Below are positions 23,605-34,725 of a stretch of 64,000 bases of DNA, in pieces; position 1 is the first letter of the stretch; every line of letters starts with the position of its first letter. The stretch is from Echinometra lucunter (taxonomy: Eukaryota; Echinodermata; Echinoidea; Camarodonta; Echinometridae): the NCBI GenBank assembly GCA_029962745.1, contig CM057165.1:20296516-20360515 (forward strand), in the 5' to 3' direction. The translations under genes were made by a program, and so were the position numbers. The notes beneath the pieces are model-generated. The model had not been told where the DNA came from, ran no database searches, and saw nothing but the letters and a program-made list of their open reading frames with translations.

Positions 23605-23769
23605 CAAATAATGAATGTTTATGAGTGCAATGGACAGAATATTTCATGAGGTGAAAGATGAAATGATCCATTCAACGAGGTGCAGCCGAGTTGAATGGAT
23701 CAATAATTTCATCTTTCACCGAATGAAATATTCTGTCCATTGCACGAATGAAAAAAAATTCATTATTTG
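23605..23769. repeat. Foldback element with GAG bulges, no. 4
   Basis: Arms of over 70 bp run from CAAATAATGAAT to ATTCATTATTTG and include GTGCAATGGACAGAATATTT and its complement. The centre is TTCAAC-GAG-GTGCAGCC-GAG-TTGAA. An outer pair of bulges (CAT-GAG-GTGAAAG and CTTTCACC-GAA-TGAAA) repeats the pattern. A further inverted pair (ATGACACCTA near 23778, TAGGTGTCGTAT near 24021) suggests the element extends to about 24035. Confidence 0.85.
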
Positions 23770-24379
23770 TTTTATATGACACCTAAAAATAGATCAAATC
23801 GCAATAAATCAATAGCTATACGCTAGCGCGCTGTTCACTGCAAACGCAAGCGTTTTACGTACGTAGTGTGCCGGGCTCTCGGCCAGCGTGCAATGGAGCA
23901 AATCGTATGGATCCAAAATTGCACGGTAAATGGAGCCACTTTTGCACGATTGATGACGTCATAGTGCAATGGGACAAATGATGAATATCAAACAACCAAT
24001 CAAATGACAGGGATCTATCTAGGTGTCGTATAATATACTCTGTTCAGCATGCGTGTACATCTTCATCTAAGCTTGTCTTACTGTTAATGGATATAGGCTG
24101 TCGTAACCACTTAACACAAGGCAAAGGTTCTGAGGAGCATGAACCAATGGTACAGACAAATGAATAAGATCACGCTGTAAAAGCTGAGATGCTTCAAAAT
24201 TCGGTCTCTGCGAAGCTCGTTTTACGTCCCCTGAGAGAAGATGACTTTCCATCGGAGCAACGTATCAATTTTATTCAACCGCATGCTTCACTAGTTCAGC
24301 ATTACAATACAGAGGTCATGATACAGATATAGAGAGCAAGATTGACTTCTAACAATGTTGTCATTGATTTGAATGTTAT

Positions 24380-24465
24380 TAATTATTATAATCATCATCA
24401 TCATTATCATTAACACTATCATTATTATTAATATTATCATCATCATCATTATTCTTATCATAAAT
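24380..24465. repeat. (ATC/ATT)n trinucleotide repeat
   Basis: Alternating CATCAT and ATTATT units. The Ile-rich and Met-rich frames across it are artefacts. Confidence 0.85.
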
Positions 24466-24785
24466 GGATTTAAGGAAATAAGAATGTACAATGTACAAGT
24501 ACATGTAAATTTATGCAGAAAATGTTCCAGTTATTTGACAACACTGAACTACATGTATATTAAAACCTCCCCCTATATTTACATACATGTATGTAGGATA
24601 GGAAGATCATGCCATGTGAAAACAAAATGTGCCCTCTGCATTATATCTTTACACAAAGACAGAGAATTAAATCCTTTCAAATCCACAACACAATCAATGA
24701 TATAGATAATACAGAGATGATCATGCTTCTCCAAATAAATTAGGGTTTACACATACATGAATGTAAAATGAACAGTGAGCAGAAT

Positions 24786-24960
24786 CAGCAGATTCGCCGT
24801 TTTTCGCTCTTTAATAGCCGTTTTGTAGCCGTTTGGTAGCCGTTTGGTAGCCGTTTTGAACACGGCTAAAAAAAAAAAAAACGAAAAAAATGCAAACCTG
24901 TTCCCCACTGGAAATAACAAAGTAAACGGCTACAAAACGGCGAAAAAAAAAAATGCACTT
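24786..24960. repeat. TAGCCGTTTG repeat with inverted partner
   Basis: TAGCCGTTTTG, TAGCCGTTTGG (twice) and TAGCCGTTTTG follow in tandem at 24817-24858. The inverted form AACGGCTACAAAACGGCG lies at 24924-24941, so the segment can fold. A runs flank the centre. Confidence 0.7.
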
Positions 24961-25675
24961 TGCAAATTTGGTTCACTGTGGAAAGGGATAGCCATTACTT
25001 TTTTTTCCCCTTGTAACATCATCCTCATTGCATTCGAATATTACCAAGAAACATGATGCAACCTCAAATTCAATTTCTTTTTTTTTTAAACAAAAAAGTA
25101 TTTTCATAAACAAAATATACAAACATCATTTCATTTTCCATGCATGAATTGAAGGTTATGACACATGTAGAACAAGAGATCCATATCCACCTGCTCCTTG
25201 CTTCTTATGTCTTACGTTTTATGTTACACAAATGTCCCAACACAACGTTTTATAACCAAACCTATTTTTGTCATATGACCTTTCCCAGCGAAAAGAAAAC
25301 AACATTTCCAAGATTTTTTGGGAAAAAAATTGTTCACTGTAAAGTAAAAGAAAAGAAGAGATATAGTAAATGATGCAAGAGGCTAAAGCATCCACCAGAA
25401 AAAGGAACAAAGACTTAGACAAAAATAAAGGACTAAAATAACAAAATTTATTATCCCGGAAGCATTGTTTTTAATACTGAAAGTGAAAAAAAGGTTGTGC
25501 ATGTATCTACTATTTTTTCTTGAAACATAAGATAAAGGAATGTAAAAGTCTCACAAAATCGAAACAGGAGTTTGACTGTCAAAATACCATATGGAGTTCT
25601 TATTACCAAATTCCTTTTTATTCAATTGTAGATGGTAAACATGAGGTGATTTCAGTTCAAGATAGTGAATAGAAT

Positions 25676-26322
25676 TATTCATATAAAGATGCTTTGTTAA
25701 GATTTAAATTAGTAACATATAACCTATGTACATTGTGTAATAACAGTGAAGAAACTATTATGCATATATTTTGTTCCTGCATTCATTCAAACGAAATATG
25801 GTCAAAAGCTTTGGCTGTCCCGTAATAATGTACACATCAAGCTCACAAATCAAAATAAATTGTTTGGATTTCATAGACATAGTAACAGAGCCCTCAATTG
25901 TATTATGATTATAGAAGGGAAAGAAATTTTTGCAGCCAAATACAAACACTGTTTGCCAGTTTTCTAACACATCATGTCAGCAATAAAATGTTATTATGTG
26001 GAAAAGTATATATGTAAAACAGATCTAAAACAAAAGAAATTCATGAAAAGGTGGTCAGATTTTACTACACTTTTATACTAAGTGTTTCTGACTGTGTTTT
26101 TAAAAAATAATTATTTTGCTAATAAATTTGTGACACCTTAAGGATCTGCTATGCTATATGAAATTGATATATTGATATATGACCATTCATGGATTACTGT
26201 ATATGTATCAATCTTTTGTGACAAAAAATGATGTTGATATTCATTGATATTTTGTATGAAAAATATAAAATTATGTTGATATTCAATAAAGGAACCCTGT
26301 GGAAGGGTAAATAAAAAAAAAA
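25676..26322 (+). mobile_element. 3' end of an L1/Tx1-like non-LTR retrotransposon, frameshifted
   Basis: The frame at 25676-25825 encodes KDALLRFKLVTYNLCTLCNN, then SEETIMHIFCSC and NEIWSKALA. This is the Cys-x2-Cys ... His-x4-Cys pattern that follows the reverse transcriptase domain in L1- and Tx1-clade elements. Near 25811 the frame shifts: WLSRNNVHIKLTNQNKLFGF and IIEGKEIFAAKYKHCLPVF continue in another frame up to 25967. A last segment (VEKYICKTDLKQKKFMKRWS) ends at TAA 26079-26081, typical of the ORF2 C terminus. A 3' UTR with AATAAA near 26285 and an A-rich tail at about 26311-26322 follow. The upstream polymerase domains are absent, so this is a 5'-truncated, inactive copy. Confidence 0.75.
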
Positions 26323-26339
26323 TAAATGAAATGCAAAAT

Positions 26340-26760
26340 CTCTCATTTGAATTGTCTGTCTCAATCTGCCCCTTCCTTTCTCTCTCTCTCTTTCTTCCTC
26401 TTTCTTTCTCTCTCTCAATCCAGAGTCACAGGCAGTGCAATGAAAGAGTGATTGAACAGTGGAAATCTGAGTAAATTTTTGATAGGTTTAGTGAGCATGC
26501 ACACTCTCTCACCTGATTTCCCTCCATCTCTCATTCTTATACAGGCGCTCTCTGTCCATTCATCTCTCTCTCTCTCTGTCTCTCTCTAGATTGTATCCTT
26601 TTTTCTCTCTCTTCCTTTTGTCAACTCTTTCTAATTATCCCTCTTTATCTCTCTCTCTCTGCTTTTCTCTATTTCTATCTCTCTTTCTCTCTCTTCCTGT
26701 TTGTCTATATTTTGCTCTCTTTCTCCCGATCTCCCCCTCTCTTTCCATATTTCATCGAGA
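26340..26760. repeat. CT-rich microsatellite region
   Basis: (TC)n, (TTTC)n and related pyrimidine tracts, interrupted by a short unique block at about 26425-26560. Arg/Glu-rich or Ser/Leu-rich frames here are artefacts. Confidence 0.85.
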
Positions 26761-27103
26761 TCACCTTGATAGCATTTCCAGATTCCAGTGTGACACAAAC
26801 ACATCAGATATATGTATACCCATGAACTACTCAGTTTGGTCATTCCCACAGGCTTTATACGGGATCCACTCTGTTCATGGAACCAAGCTGTATATGTGTG
26901 TGTTCTTGATGGAACCAGGTAGTTTCTGTGCAAAAACCTATAGGGAAATATGATAATTCAGTAAAAAACGGTTTAAACAGTGCCGTGTGAGTCATACTGA
27001 TGCCGAAAATTAATGTACAACAGAGCTATCCGTTTGAAGGACACTACTGCAACTTTCAAAATCAGATTTTAAAACCCTCTTTAATGCTTAATGCCTACAG
27101 GAC

Positions 27104-27646
27104 CCCTGTTACATCTATTTTTTTTCTTACCCGAGAACGGTCTCGGACCGGTCTGGGGTAGGAAACAAATCTGACGTAAACGCTCCAAACCTGCACGAGA
27201 TCGGTTCACAGTGAACCTACAATGTATCACGGACCACATAGGTCTCAAACCGGTGCGAGATAGGTTCGAGTAGTATGCAGCACAGACCCTGGTTTGTCAA
27301 AACATGTTACAGCAGTCTGAATGGTAGACTAAAAGAGATGAATGGAAATCGTGTACTATAGCTTCTCCAAACCTATAATGATACAGCAAATCTGCACTTA
27401 TATGCTACACTGCTCCAAGACCCATGGAGTTGATTAAATTGACAATTAGGGTCTGCGCCCGCAGATGAGTGCACATGCAAGGAAACCAGGGAACTTATCT
27501 CAGGCAGGTTTTGAGTGCCGCAATGTAAACAGGCCATTTTCTACCTCGGACCACTTTGAAACAGATTCGAGCAAGGTCACGCTTTTTTTCCTAACCCGTT
27601 CCTAACCTGCCCATCTCGGATAGGTTTTTAAAAAGATGTAACAGGG
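27104..27646. mobile_element. MITE with CCCTGTTACATCT ends, about 543 bp
   Basis: CCCTGTTACATCT at 27104 is matched by AGATGTAACAGGG ending at 27646. The outer arms contain TTACCCGAGAACGGTCTCGG and, inverted, CCGTTCCTAACCTGCCCATC-type sequence. Internal variants of GGTTYGAG and CGGACC recur. There is no reading frame and no certain target duplication. Confidence 0.75.
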
Positions 27647-28840
27647 ATTCATTTTCCTTGCTTATAAGTCAACTTTTATTTCTTTAACTTCATGTATGTT
27701 GATTTCTTTTGAAGTATCAAATAGAAATTTTTTTTTGAGCCTTGAGCACTGGAAGAGAATGATATGTCATGCTTTATATTGTCATTACTATTGTGGCTTA
27801 GCAGTTGTAAAAAGGTAACTTTGAATAAATGCAGAAGCACATACTAAACTTGTAATTATAAAGTTTTCAGTGCTGCAACTACACACCTTCTGTTCTTTTG
27901 AATATTGTTATTGTTGTTTTTCTACAAACCAAACACCTCATTCAGGTATTCATGAGAAATGTCTAAATAGAATAAAACCACTCCATTTGTAAATGACTCT
28001 CAAGCAGGTGCCAAAAAGTAGCCACTGGACAAAAGTCTCCAAACTTTCTCACTAATCTGCCAGTTATCTGATACATGTACAGAAATGTAAAGTGCTGTAC
28101 TCTGAGATGATGTCATTTTGATGTAGCAGCTTTGAGGAAGTTGATCTCGTACAATGTGCATGTGTGCACTGTGAACAAAGTAAATTCAAGCAAGCATACA
28201 TCCTCCTCCTATTACCCTTCACTCTACCGAACATCTCCTGCAAAAATGCATGAAGATGGGAAGGCCTTAATGTCATTCTGTTTCTCATATTACACTTCAT
28301 ACTTACCATTTCAATTTTCAAAGAATGCAAACCAATGAGAAGCCCCTTGGCTTTAGGGGTTTGCATCAAAATCAGAAGACCCATCCACTTTCAAGGTTCA
28401 TATTGAGTAGGTATATAATAGGCCTACATTTAGCAGTGGTCAACCATGAGGCCGTTGCGCCCACTTTGAAAATCTGTAAGCTCTGATGTGGTGTGTCGTG
28501 TATGTAATAATCTCTCACTTTCAGCCCTTTTATGCACGTCTCATCTCTTCGCACCTTCATCTCTCTCTTTTTCTCTTTCTCATCTCTTGTCCCCTCTCCC
28601 CCTCCTCTGCCTCTTTTTTTCCTGCCTACATGTATGTTCATCTTTCATACTTGCAGTTAACCCAATGAGTGAATTTTCTAATTCTCACAGAATTTGGTCA
28701 AATGGTTAAAAATGAATGTTTAATTGGTTGGTTATTTTACCTGACTGCTAAAGAAAGCATGTGTATGATCGTTAGTAAGCAACCAGGGGACCCACAGATT
28801 TAAGTACCCTTCAAAGGACTTGGTAATGAGGATTAAAACC
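27647..28840. other. Non-coding stretch
   Basis: No supported gene. A CT-rich tract lies at 28555-28625. Confidence 0.4.
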
Positions 28841-28844
28841 TTAC

Positions 28845-28928
28845 CAAAGGGCATTAGCGCATCCACTTGGTTTCGGACCCGGGCACTCCCGGTTTCGAGA
28901 CCACTGCTCTACCACTGAACCACAGCGC
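28845..28928 (-). mobile_element. tRNA-like sequence, probably the head of a SINE
   Basis: On the minus strand the sequence begins near 28928 as GCGCTGTGGTTCAGTGGTAG followed by AGC. It has a good box A (GGTTCAGTGGTAGAGC) and about 35 bases later GGGTCCGAAACC, a near-consensus box B. Spacing matches a tRNA, but the anticodon arm is not clearly closed, so a SINE head or tRNA pseudogene is more likely than a working tRNA. Confidence 0.6.
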
Positions 28929-29099
28929 AGGGCCCACCAGGTTCCAGTAGACAACAGGTTAAGTTTCTATCCTTCTTCCTCCAATTTTCTTTGTTTAGAA
29001 TTTTGTTTAAAAAACTCCTTTCCATTTATTCCTTTTAAAAAATATAAATTTCCCTTTTCCCCCTCCCCCACCCCCCATTCTGTTCTCAGACCATTTTTC

Positions 29100-30020
29100 A
29101 CCAACCCCTCCCTTCTGCCACTACATCATCCAATAGGCATGTATTTATTCAGTCCACCATCTTAATTGAGATGGGTAATGATGATGATCATCCAATACTG
29201 TAATTGGAGAAACACATATTGATTAAGCATTCTACAGCAACTAACATTACTCAGACCTCCCAACCTTTCTGACTGAAAAATAGGGATGATTTGCTCAAAA
29301 TTAGGACAGAAATGGCATTCCTCATAGGAGGGTGTAGTAAATTTATCAAGAAAAATAGGAGAATCATAGAGAAAAAAAGAACTTAGAACATTCAAAATTC
29401 AGATTCTTTTCTGCAAATTCAGAATTGTTGGGAGGTCTGCATTACTTAAGGACATATTACATTCACTAATGCTGACTAAACATTATCTAAAATAGATGTT
29501 GAAGTGGAAGGTCTCATAACCTTTTTGTCTTTTTTTTCTCTCTCTCTCATTCTTTTACTCAGCTCTCTTCCAATGTTTCCTGCCCCCTGGCATTCTATCG
29601 ATCAATAAACTTATCAATACCATTAGCTTCATGAACCCACTGGCTACTGGGACCGGGTGGTTCCTGTATGAAGTCTACAGGAAAGAGAGAATTCAGTGTT
29701 CAATGGGTTAAGGACTGGCAATGATGATCATTTGATAGCGGTAGAAACGTGTATTGATTCTACCATTCCACTAACATTACCGCACAGCATATTACATACA
29801 TTCACCACTGCTGACTTTACATGTATGTTAAAGTACTGAGCCCTACATTTTTCCTCTCTCATTATTTTCACATTTGTCTTTCCATGTTGCCTTCTCCCCC
29901 TGCCAATGCATCAATCAATAAATCTATCTAACCCACTGTTTCAACTGAGAATAATTACATTCATTAAAGGTGATGTCAACCATAATTATTATCTACAGTA
30001 GATGTTAAAGTACAGTGTCT
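29100..30020. repeat. Diverged long tandem repeats
   Basis: The block ATGATGATCAT ... ACACATATTGATT ... CTAACATTAC at 29177-29250 recurs at 29719-29780. The block ACATTCACTAATGCTGACT ... TAGATGTTGAAGTG at 29460 recurs at about 29806 and 29954. Copies differ by many substitutions, so this is an old array. One unit holds a small AACCCACTGG...CAATGGGTTAA element. Confidence 0.55.
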
Positions 30021-30498
30021 CTACACTCAAGTGTATTTTTCAAAAACGAAAGGTTTGTCTCTTCAATATGAACTTATGTACGATATGGAGAATTATAAGT
30101 TCCCCCAAAATATAACATTTTCTTATACATTAAACCAATATTTCTAGATACATAACAAGCAAGTATGACTTGTGTGAATTTTCAAGGCCCTTTTTTTCTG
30201 TATGATGGAAAAAAAGAGGATTGCTTCACAATCAATAATGGTTTATCACAGCTATGTACTTGCACTTCCCCAGGGGTCTTATTACCACCAGGCCATGCTA
30301 TAAATACAATGATGTCACTCGCCAACCCACACTGCTAATTTTAGATGAAGGCATCGGTAGGGAAGGTGGAAAGTTCCCGTCATTCACGGAAAAAGACTCT
30401 TGGCTAACGTAAATAATGAAATGACATCATACCTAAATAAGGTCTACAGTAGGTCATGAGGGTGTTTCATCAATGCTGATTATCAATGTCAATCAAGC

Positions 30499-30998
30499 NN
30501 NNNNNNNNNNNNNNNNNNNNNNNNNNNNNNNNNNNNNNNNNNNNNNNNNNNNNNNNNNNNNNNNNNNNNNNNNNNNNNNNNNNNNNNNNNNNNNNNNNNN
30601 NNNNNNNNNNNNNNNNNNNNNNNNNNNNNNNNNNNNNNNNNNNNNNNNNNNNNNNNNNNNNNNNNNNNNNNNNNNNNNNNNNNNNNNNNNNNNNNNNNNN
30701 NNNNNNNNNNNNNNNNNNNNNNNNNNNNNNNNNNNNNNNNNNNNNNNNNNNNNNNNNNNNNNNNNNNNNNNNNNNNNNNNNNNNNNNNNNNNNNNNNNNN
30801 NNNNNNNNNNNNNNNNNNNNNNNNNNNNNNNNNNNNNNNNNNNNNNNNNNNNNNNNNNNNNNNNNNNNNNNNNNNNNNNNNNNNNNNNNNNNNNNNNNNN
30901 NNNNNNNNNNNNNNNNNNNNNNNNNNNNNNNNNNNNNNNNNNNNNNNNNNNNNNNNNNNNNNNNNNNNNNNNNNNNNNNNNNNNNNNNNNNNNNNNNN
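30499..30998. other. Assembly gap, 500 N
   Basis: Exactly 500 undetermined bases, a size commonly used as a scaffold placeholder rather than a measured length. Reading frames that cross it have no meaning. Confidence 0.99.
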
Positions 30999-31470
30999 CA
31001 CGCATCACGGCTCGCATTTTGCAATGCACCCATAGAAACAAGACTCCTCCTACTGATCTGGTTCAGCAAAGGGAAATATGATATGGCGGCCGCAAACGGA
31101 GAGGCTCTGGAGCTTGCTGCTTAGTGCAGCAAACAAGAAAGAGCTAGGTTTACGAGTTGAATATGTCAAGAGATCGACCATCTAAGGGAGTTTTCCCATC
31201 TCATCTTGGATTAATTGGCAGGAAGGTGCACAAGTGGTTAAGTAACTACAGCAAACCAATCTCTGCCGAACATAATTTTTGCTATTTTGGAATGGGATGT
31301 ATGCCCCGTAAAGAATTTGACCCAAGGATTTTGTCCTTCCTGCAAAAATTAAGGAGTATGCACCTCTCCCCCTAAAATGGTGAGCATTTTTTTTTCACTT
31401 GCTAGTATATGTGAATTCTATGACAGTGCCCGCCCCCGTCCTTTATGCACTGCAATCATACATAAATTAC
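30999..31470. other. Short CpG-containing stretch, no assignable gene
   Basis: Bases 31083-31125 read ATGGCGGCCGCAAACGGAGA and then a stop after 13 codons. The good start context and CpG density could mark a 5' UTR or first exon, but no donor follows within the frame. Function not assigned. Confidence 0.3.
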
Positions 31471-32050
31471 AAAGCAACTTCATATGGCCTTGCACAATTT
31501 TCTTTTGCTAGTCCCTGGATTTTTGGACAGTGACCCCTCCCCCCCCCCCCCCCCCCGCATATGACTACAGTCACACCTCAATCACTAAGCAACTTCATTT
31601 GATCTTTTGCCTGTATCATCTTCAACCTCATCAGCAATGTTCCTTTTTTCTTTGAACAGTCAGTAATTTTTTTTTGACAGAGCCCCCCCCCCCCCCCATC
31701 AATTACAAAGCAACTTCATTATGATCTTGGGCTAAAATCATCATCCTCGACCTCAACATCACCATCATCATCAAAACTATCTCTTTTTTTCTTTTGCTAG
31801 CCAGTAATTTTTTGGACAGAGCCCCCCCCCCTCCCATCAATTGCAAAGCAACTTCATATGATCTTTGGCCAAAATCATCATCCTCGACCTCATCATCATC
31901 ATCATCATCAACACTATCTTTTTTCTTCTTCTTCTTCTTCTTCTTTTTCGCTTTTTTTTTGCTTTGGCTAGTCAGTGAATTTTTGGACAGTGCCCCCTTC
32001 CCCTGTATGGCTGTAATCACACCTCAATTACAATCAACTTCATATTATGA
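31471..32050. repeat. Poly-C-containing minisatellite, five units
   Basis: The unit marked by AAAGCAACTTCATATGATCT begins near 31471, 31587, 31707, 31845 and 32031 (spacing 116, 120, 138 and 186). Each unit contains a TTTTGGACAGWGCCCC block with a C run of up to 20, and a CATCATC-type microsatellite that expands in later units. A (TTC)n run lies at 31921-31945. Confidence 0.85.
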
Positions 32051-32392
32051 TTTTGTGCCCCCATCATCATCCTCATCATCATCACCTACAACAGCAACAA
32101 CAATAACAAAAGCCACATCAACATCAGATTTCACTCATAAGGTTAGGAGAAATTGAAAGAGAAAATACAGAAAGAAATCATAATCATTTTATTAGCAAAA
32201 ATATGTGTGACTCTCATTCCAATGCAGCAACAGATTAGCAAACATTTCTCCTGGAGGCAGAAAGCTCTTTTATGAATACTCATAATAAGCCTAACATATT
32301 GTTTACTGCAGTGCAGTAGCACAACACAAATCTGGTTTTCTACTGAAATCTATCCACTTTCCATATTGAAACAAGTCGAATTTCCTTCTATA

Positions 32393-32519
32393 TAGCCTTC
32401 TAGTGGAGTCTATACTCCACAGCATATGTAGAAATTGTATCGGTAGAATCCAGTGCAAGATTCTAATGGTTTACCTCTAATGGTTTCTACGGGAATTTCT
32501 ACCAGGCTAGAAGGCTTTT
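32393..32519. repeat. Small foldback, AGCCTTCTAG arms
   Basis: ATAGCCTTCTAG near 32391 pairs with CTAGAAGGCTTTT near 32507. GTAGAAATT near 32430 pairs with AATTTCTAC near 32494. Confidence 0.6.
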
Positions 32520-32825
32520 ACAGGATGCCCCACCCCCCCCCCCCCCAAAAAAAAAAAAAAAATGTGAATAGATTTCCTCAATACATAAGAATCAAAGAAA
32601 CTGACTTAAGGTGAGTAAAGAATTTATATCTTGAATAACAACATGAAGATAAACAATAACTTCGTATAACATGTCATCTAATGAATTGAATCAGAATATT
32701 TTATTACGATATATACGAATATAAAGGGTGTTCAGCATTAATTAACGGATTATACTTTCCGACTTGCCTATATGCTCAATCATATTAATACTTAACATCA
32801 ATGGAAGGGGCAAATTACTCTTTCT

Positions 32826-32867
<42 letters not shown>

Positions 32868-34310
32868 AGCCAAAATCAACAAATGGATCAGTCTATGTTT
32901 CAGGATACACTTTGAAAGACAATAACGCCCAGTCAAACGTTAAAAAATAATCATTGAGGAATTTCTACTCCGCGGTATCAGCCGCTCTGCATGCTCCGGG
33001 ATGTGTGACTGAATACAAATCAGAGTACCAATGAGCTCCGAAAATGTTGTATTCTAGGCTTACATAAATCATAAAAGACCGAAAGTCATCACTAACTTTT
33101 CCTCCCCCAAAACTGCCCTTTGAAGTATGTCTTTTAATGATGTTAAATGATGCCGAATATATGTGCTAAATTTCCCAAACATTGCTATAAAAATGAGGAA
33201 GGGGCTCGATACACAATATTTCTCCCTGATTCATTACTATATGCCGTTTCCATGGCAACACGGTTTCCGACATATTCCAAAAATATGTCTTGTACATCTT
33301 CACCACAAGCCCTACGTGTTTGCCAAATTTCATGAGCACTGCCAATAAATGAGGCAGTAGTTCGATACGCAAGATTTGAACGACTGACCGTACGCTTATT
33401 TCTATACATTATATCCCCCTTCAAACTTTAATGGTGGTATAATAAATGCTAGATAAGAAGTTTACTTTTGTGGACATCCTGGATTTATACTGAAAGTTGA
33501 ATGATCAACACAAATCAAATATTGATTATTTTTTATCTAGTGGAAATATAAGTATGTAGTACTATAATACGACGAATATCAAAACAATTCAAAGGTGGAA
33601 AAGACATATTCTTTGCCATCGGTATTGGGGCACTAAGAAGTGATTCCTTTGATAACAATAATGAGGAAACAAGTTAAATATAATAATCATTTTTACCATT
33701 AAATCAAAGGAGATAGTTGTAGGTTCTATACCCTAATACATGTAATATTCCTGTGTTATTTTAAAAAGAACCGTGGGGCCCCCATCAATCCTGGCTGCCT
33801 ACTTCGCCATTATCAAATTTGGCACACAGATAGCCAGTAATTTTATGTATACATACTTGAAATTGTAAAATGCTGATAGATTTTGCAAACGCATGCAAAA
33901 TAACATTTTACCCTGTAATTTCTTAATCATAACTCTGATTTTGATTCTTCAAAAATGTATAGCAAATACATGAAACACATGATTAATTTCTTTATATATT
34001 TCATATGTTTTATATTCTTTTACTTGTATGAAGGACAATTATAGGCTTAAGTATAATGCATAAAAAGGTCAGTAGGTAAACCTTTCCTCCGTTTTCAACA
34101 GATTAGAAAAAGAACACTTCATCATTTTCCAGAACGGATAACTCACATTTGAAAAAGAAAAAGAAAAAAACACTTGGAAAAGGAAACCTACAAATTATAA
34201 CTTTGATTTAAAAAAAAAAAATATATATATATACTGAACTGGACAGCAAAAGTACATAGCATAACTTCACTTCTTTCTACTGTGTTTTATTGCATTTAAA
34301 ATCCTATGCA
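32520..34310. other. Non-coding stretch with (GA)n and old repeats
   Basis: (GA)n lies at 32827-32863. Two diverged units around 33155-33215 and 33318-33375 share a GCYAAATTTC ... ATRAATGAGG ... TCGATACRCAA order, an old tandem repeat of about 160 bp. An A run with (AT)n lies at 34207-34232. No gene is supported. Confidence 0.45.
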
Positions 34311-34311
34311 C

Positions 34312-34725
34312 TTAACCCATTCGTGACAAGAATTATTTAAAGCCTAATTTGATCAGCTTTTATTCTTCAAATTGACAACACCAACATTTTTATTTTATTG
34401 CTACATTTTTCTTATAAAACGTCATGATCTGAAATGAATATAAATTGACAGAAATTATGATGAGAAGTCAAAAAGTTGCCAATTTGCAGGGGAAAACAGT
34501 GATTTTAAACTTTCTATCACATTGCAAATTTAAGGATTTTCATGCTCATTTCCCTTTAAAAAATTTCCAGCATCAAACAACGAATATTGACGCAACCAAA
34601 ATGGGCACAGTTTGGGTAGAATTTTTTGCTCTTTCTGCTCATGTATTTGGTATGATTTTTAGGGCTTTGCATCAAAAGATATTAGGCCAAACCACAAAAT
34701 GTGACCTCTGTCACGAATGAGTTAA
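34312..34725. mobile_element. piggyBac-like MITE, 406 bp, TTAA target site
   Basis: TTAA at 34312-34315 precedes CCCATTCGTGACA. The mirror TGTCACGAATGAG is followed by TTAA at 34722-34725. TTAA duplication with a CCC start is the known signature of piggyBac. There is no transposase. The open frame inside (34445-34720) is not recognisable as a protein. The element sits between two diverged direct repeats (about 34075-34150 and 34757-34840). Confidence 0.8.

Noticed and set aside
30470..31124. Several frames of 170-212 codons on both strands
   Set aside because: They consist almost wholly of the 500-N assembly gap.
31083..31124. Start codon in good context followed by MAAANGEALELAA
   Set aside because: A stop follows after 13 codons and no splice donor lies within the frame. 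It could be a 5' UTR element but cannot be supported as a coding exon.
34445..34720. 91-codon plus-strand frame
   Set aside because: It lies entirely inside the piggyBac-like MITE and ends at its terminal repeat.
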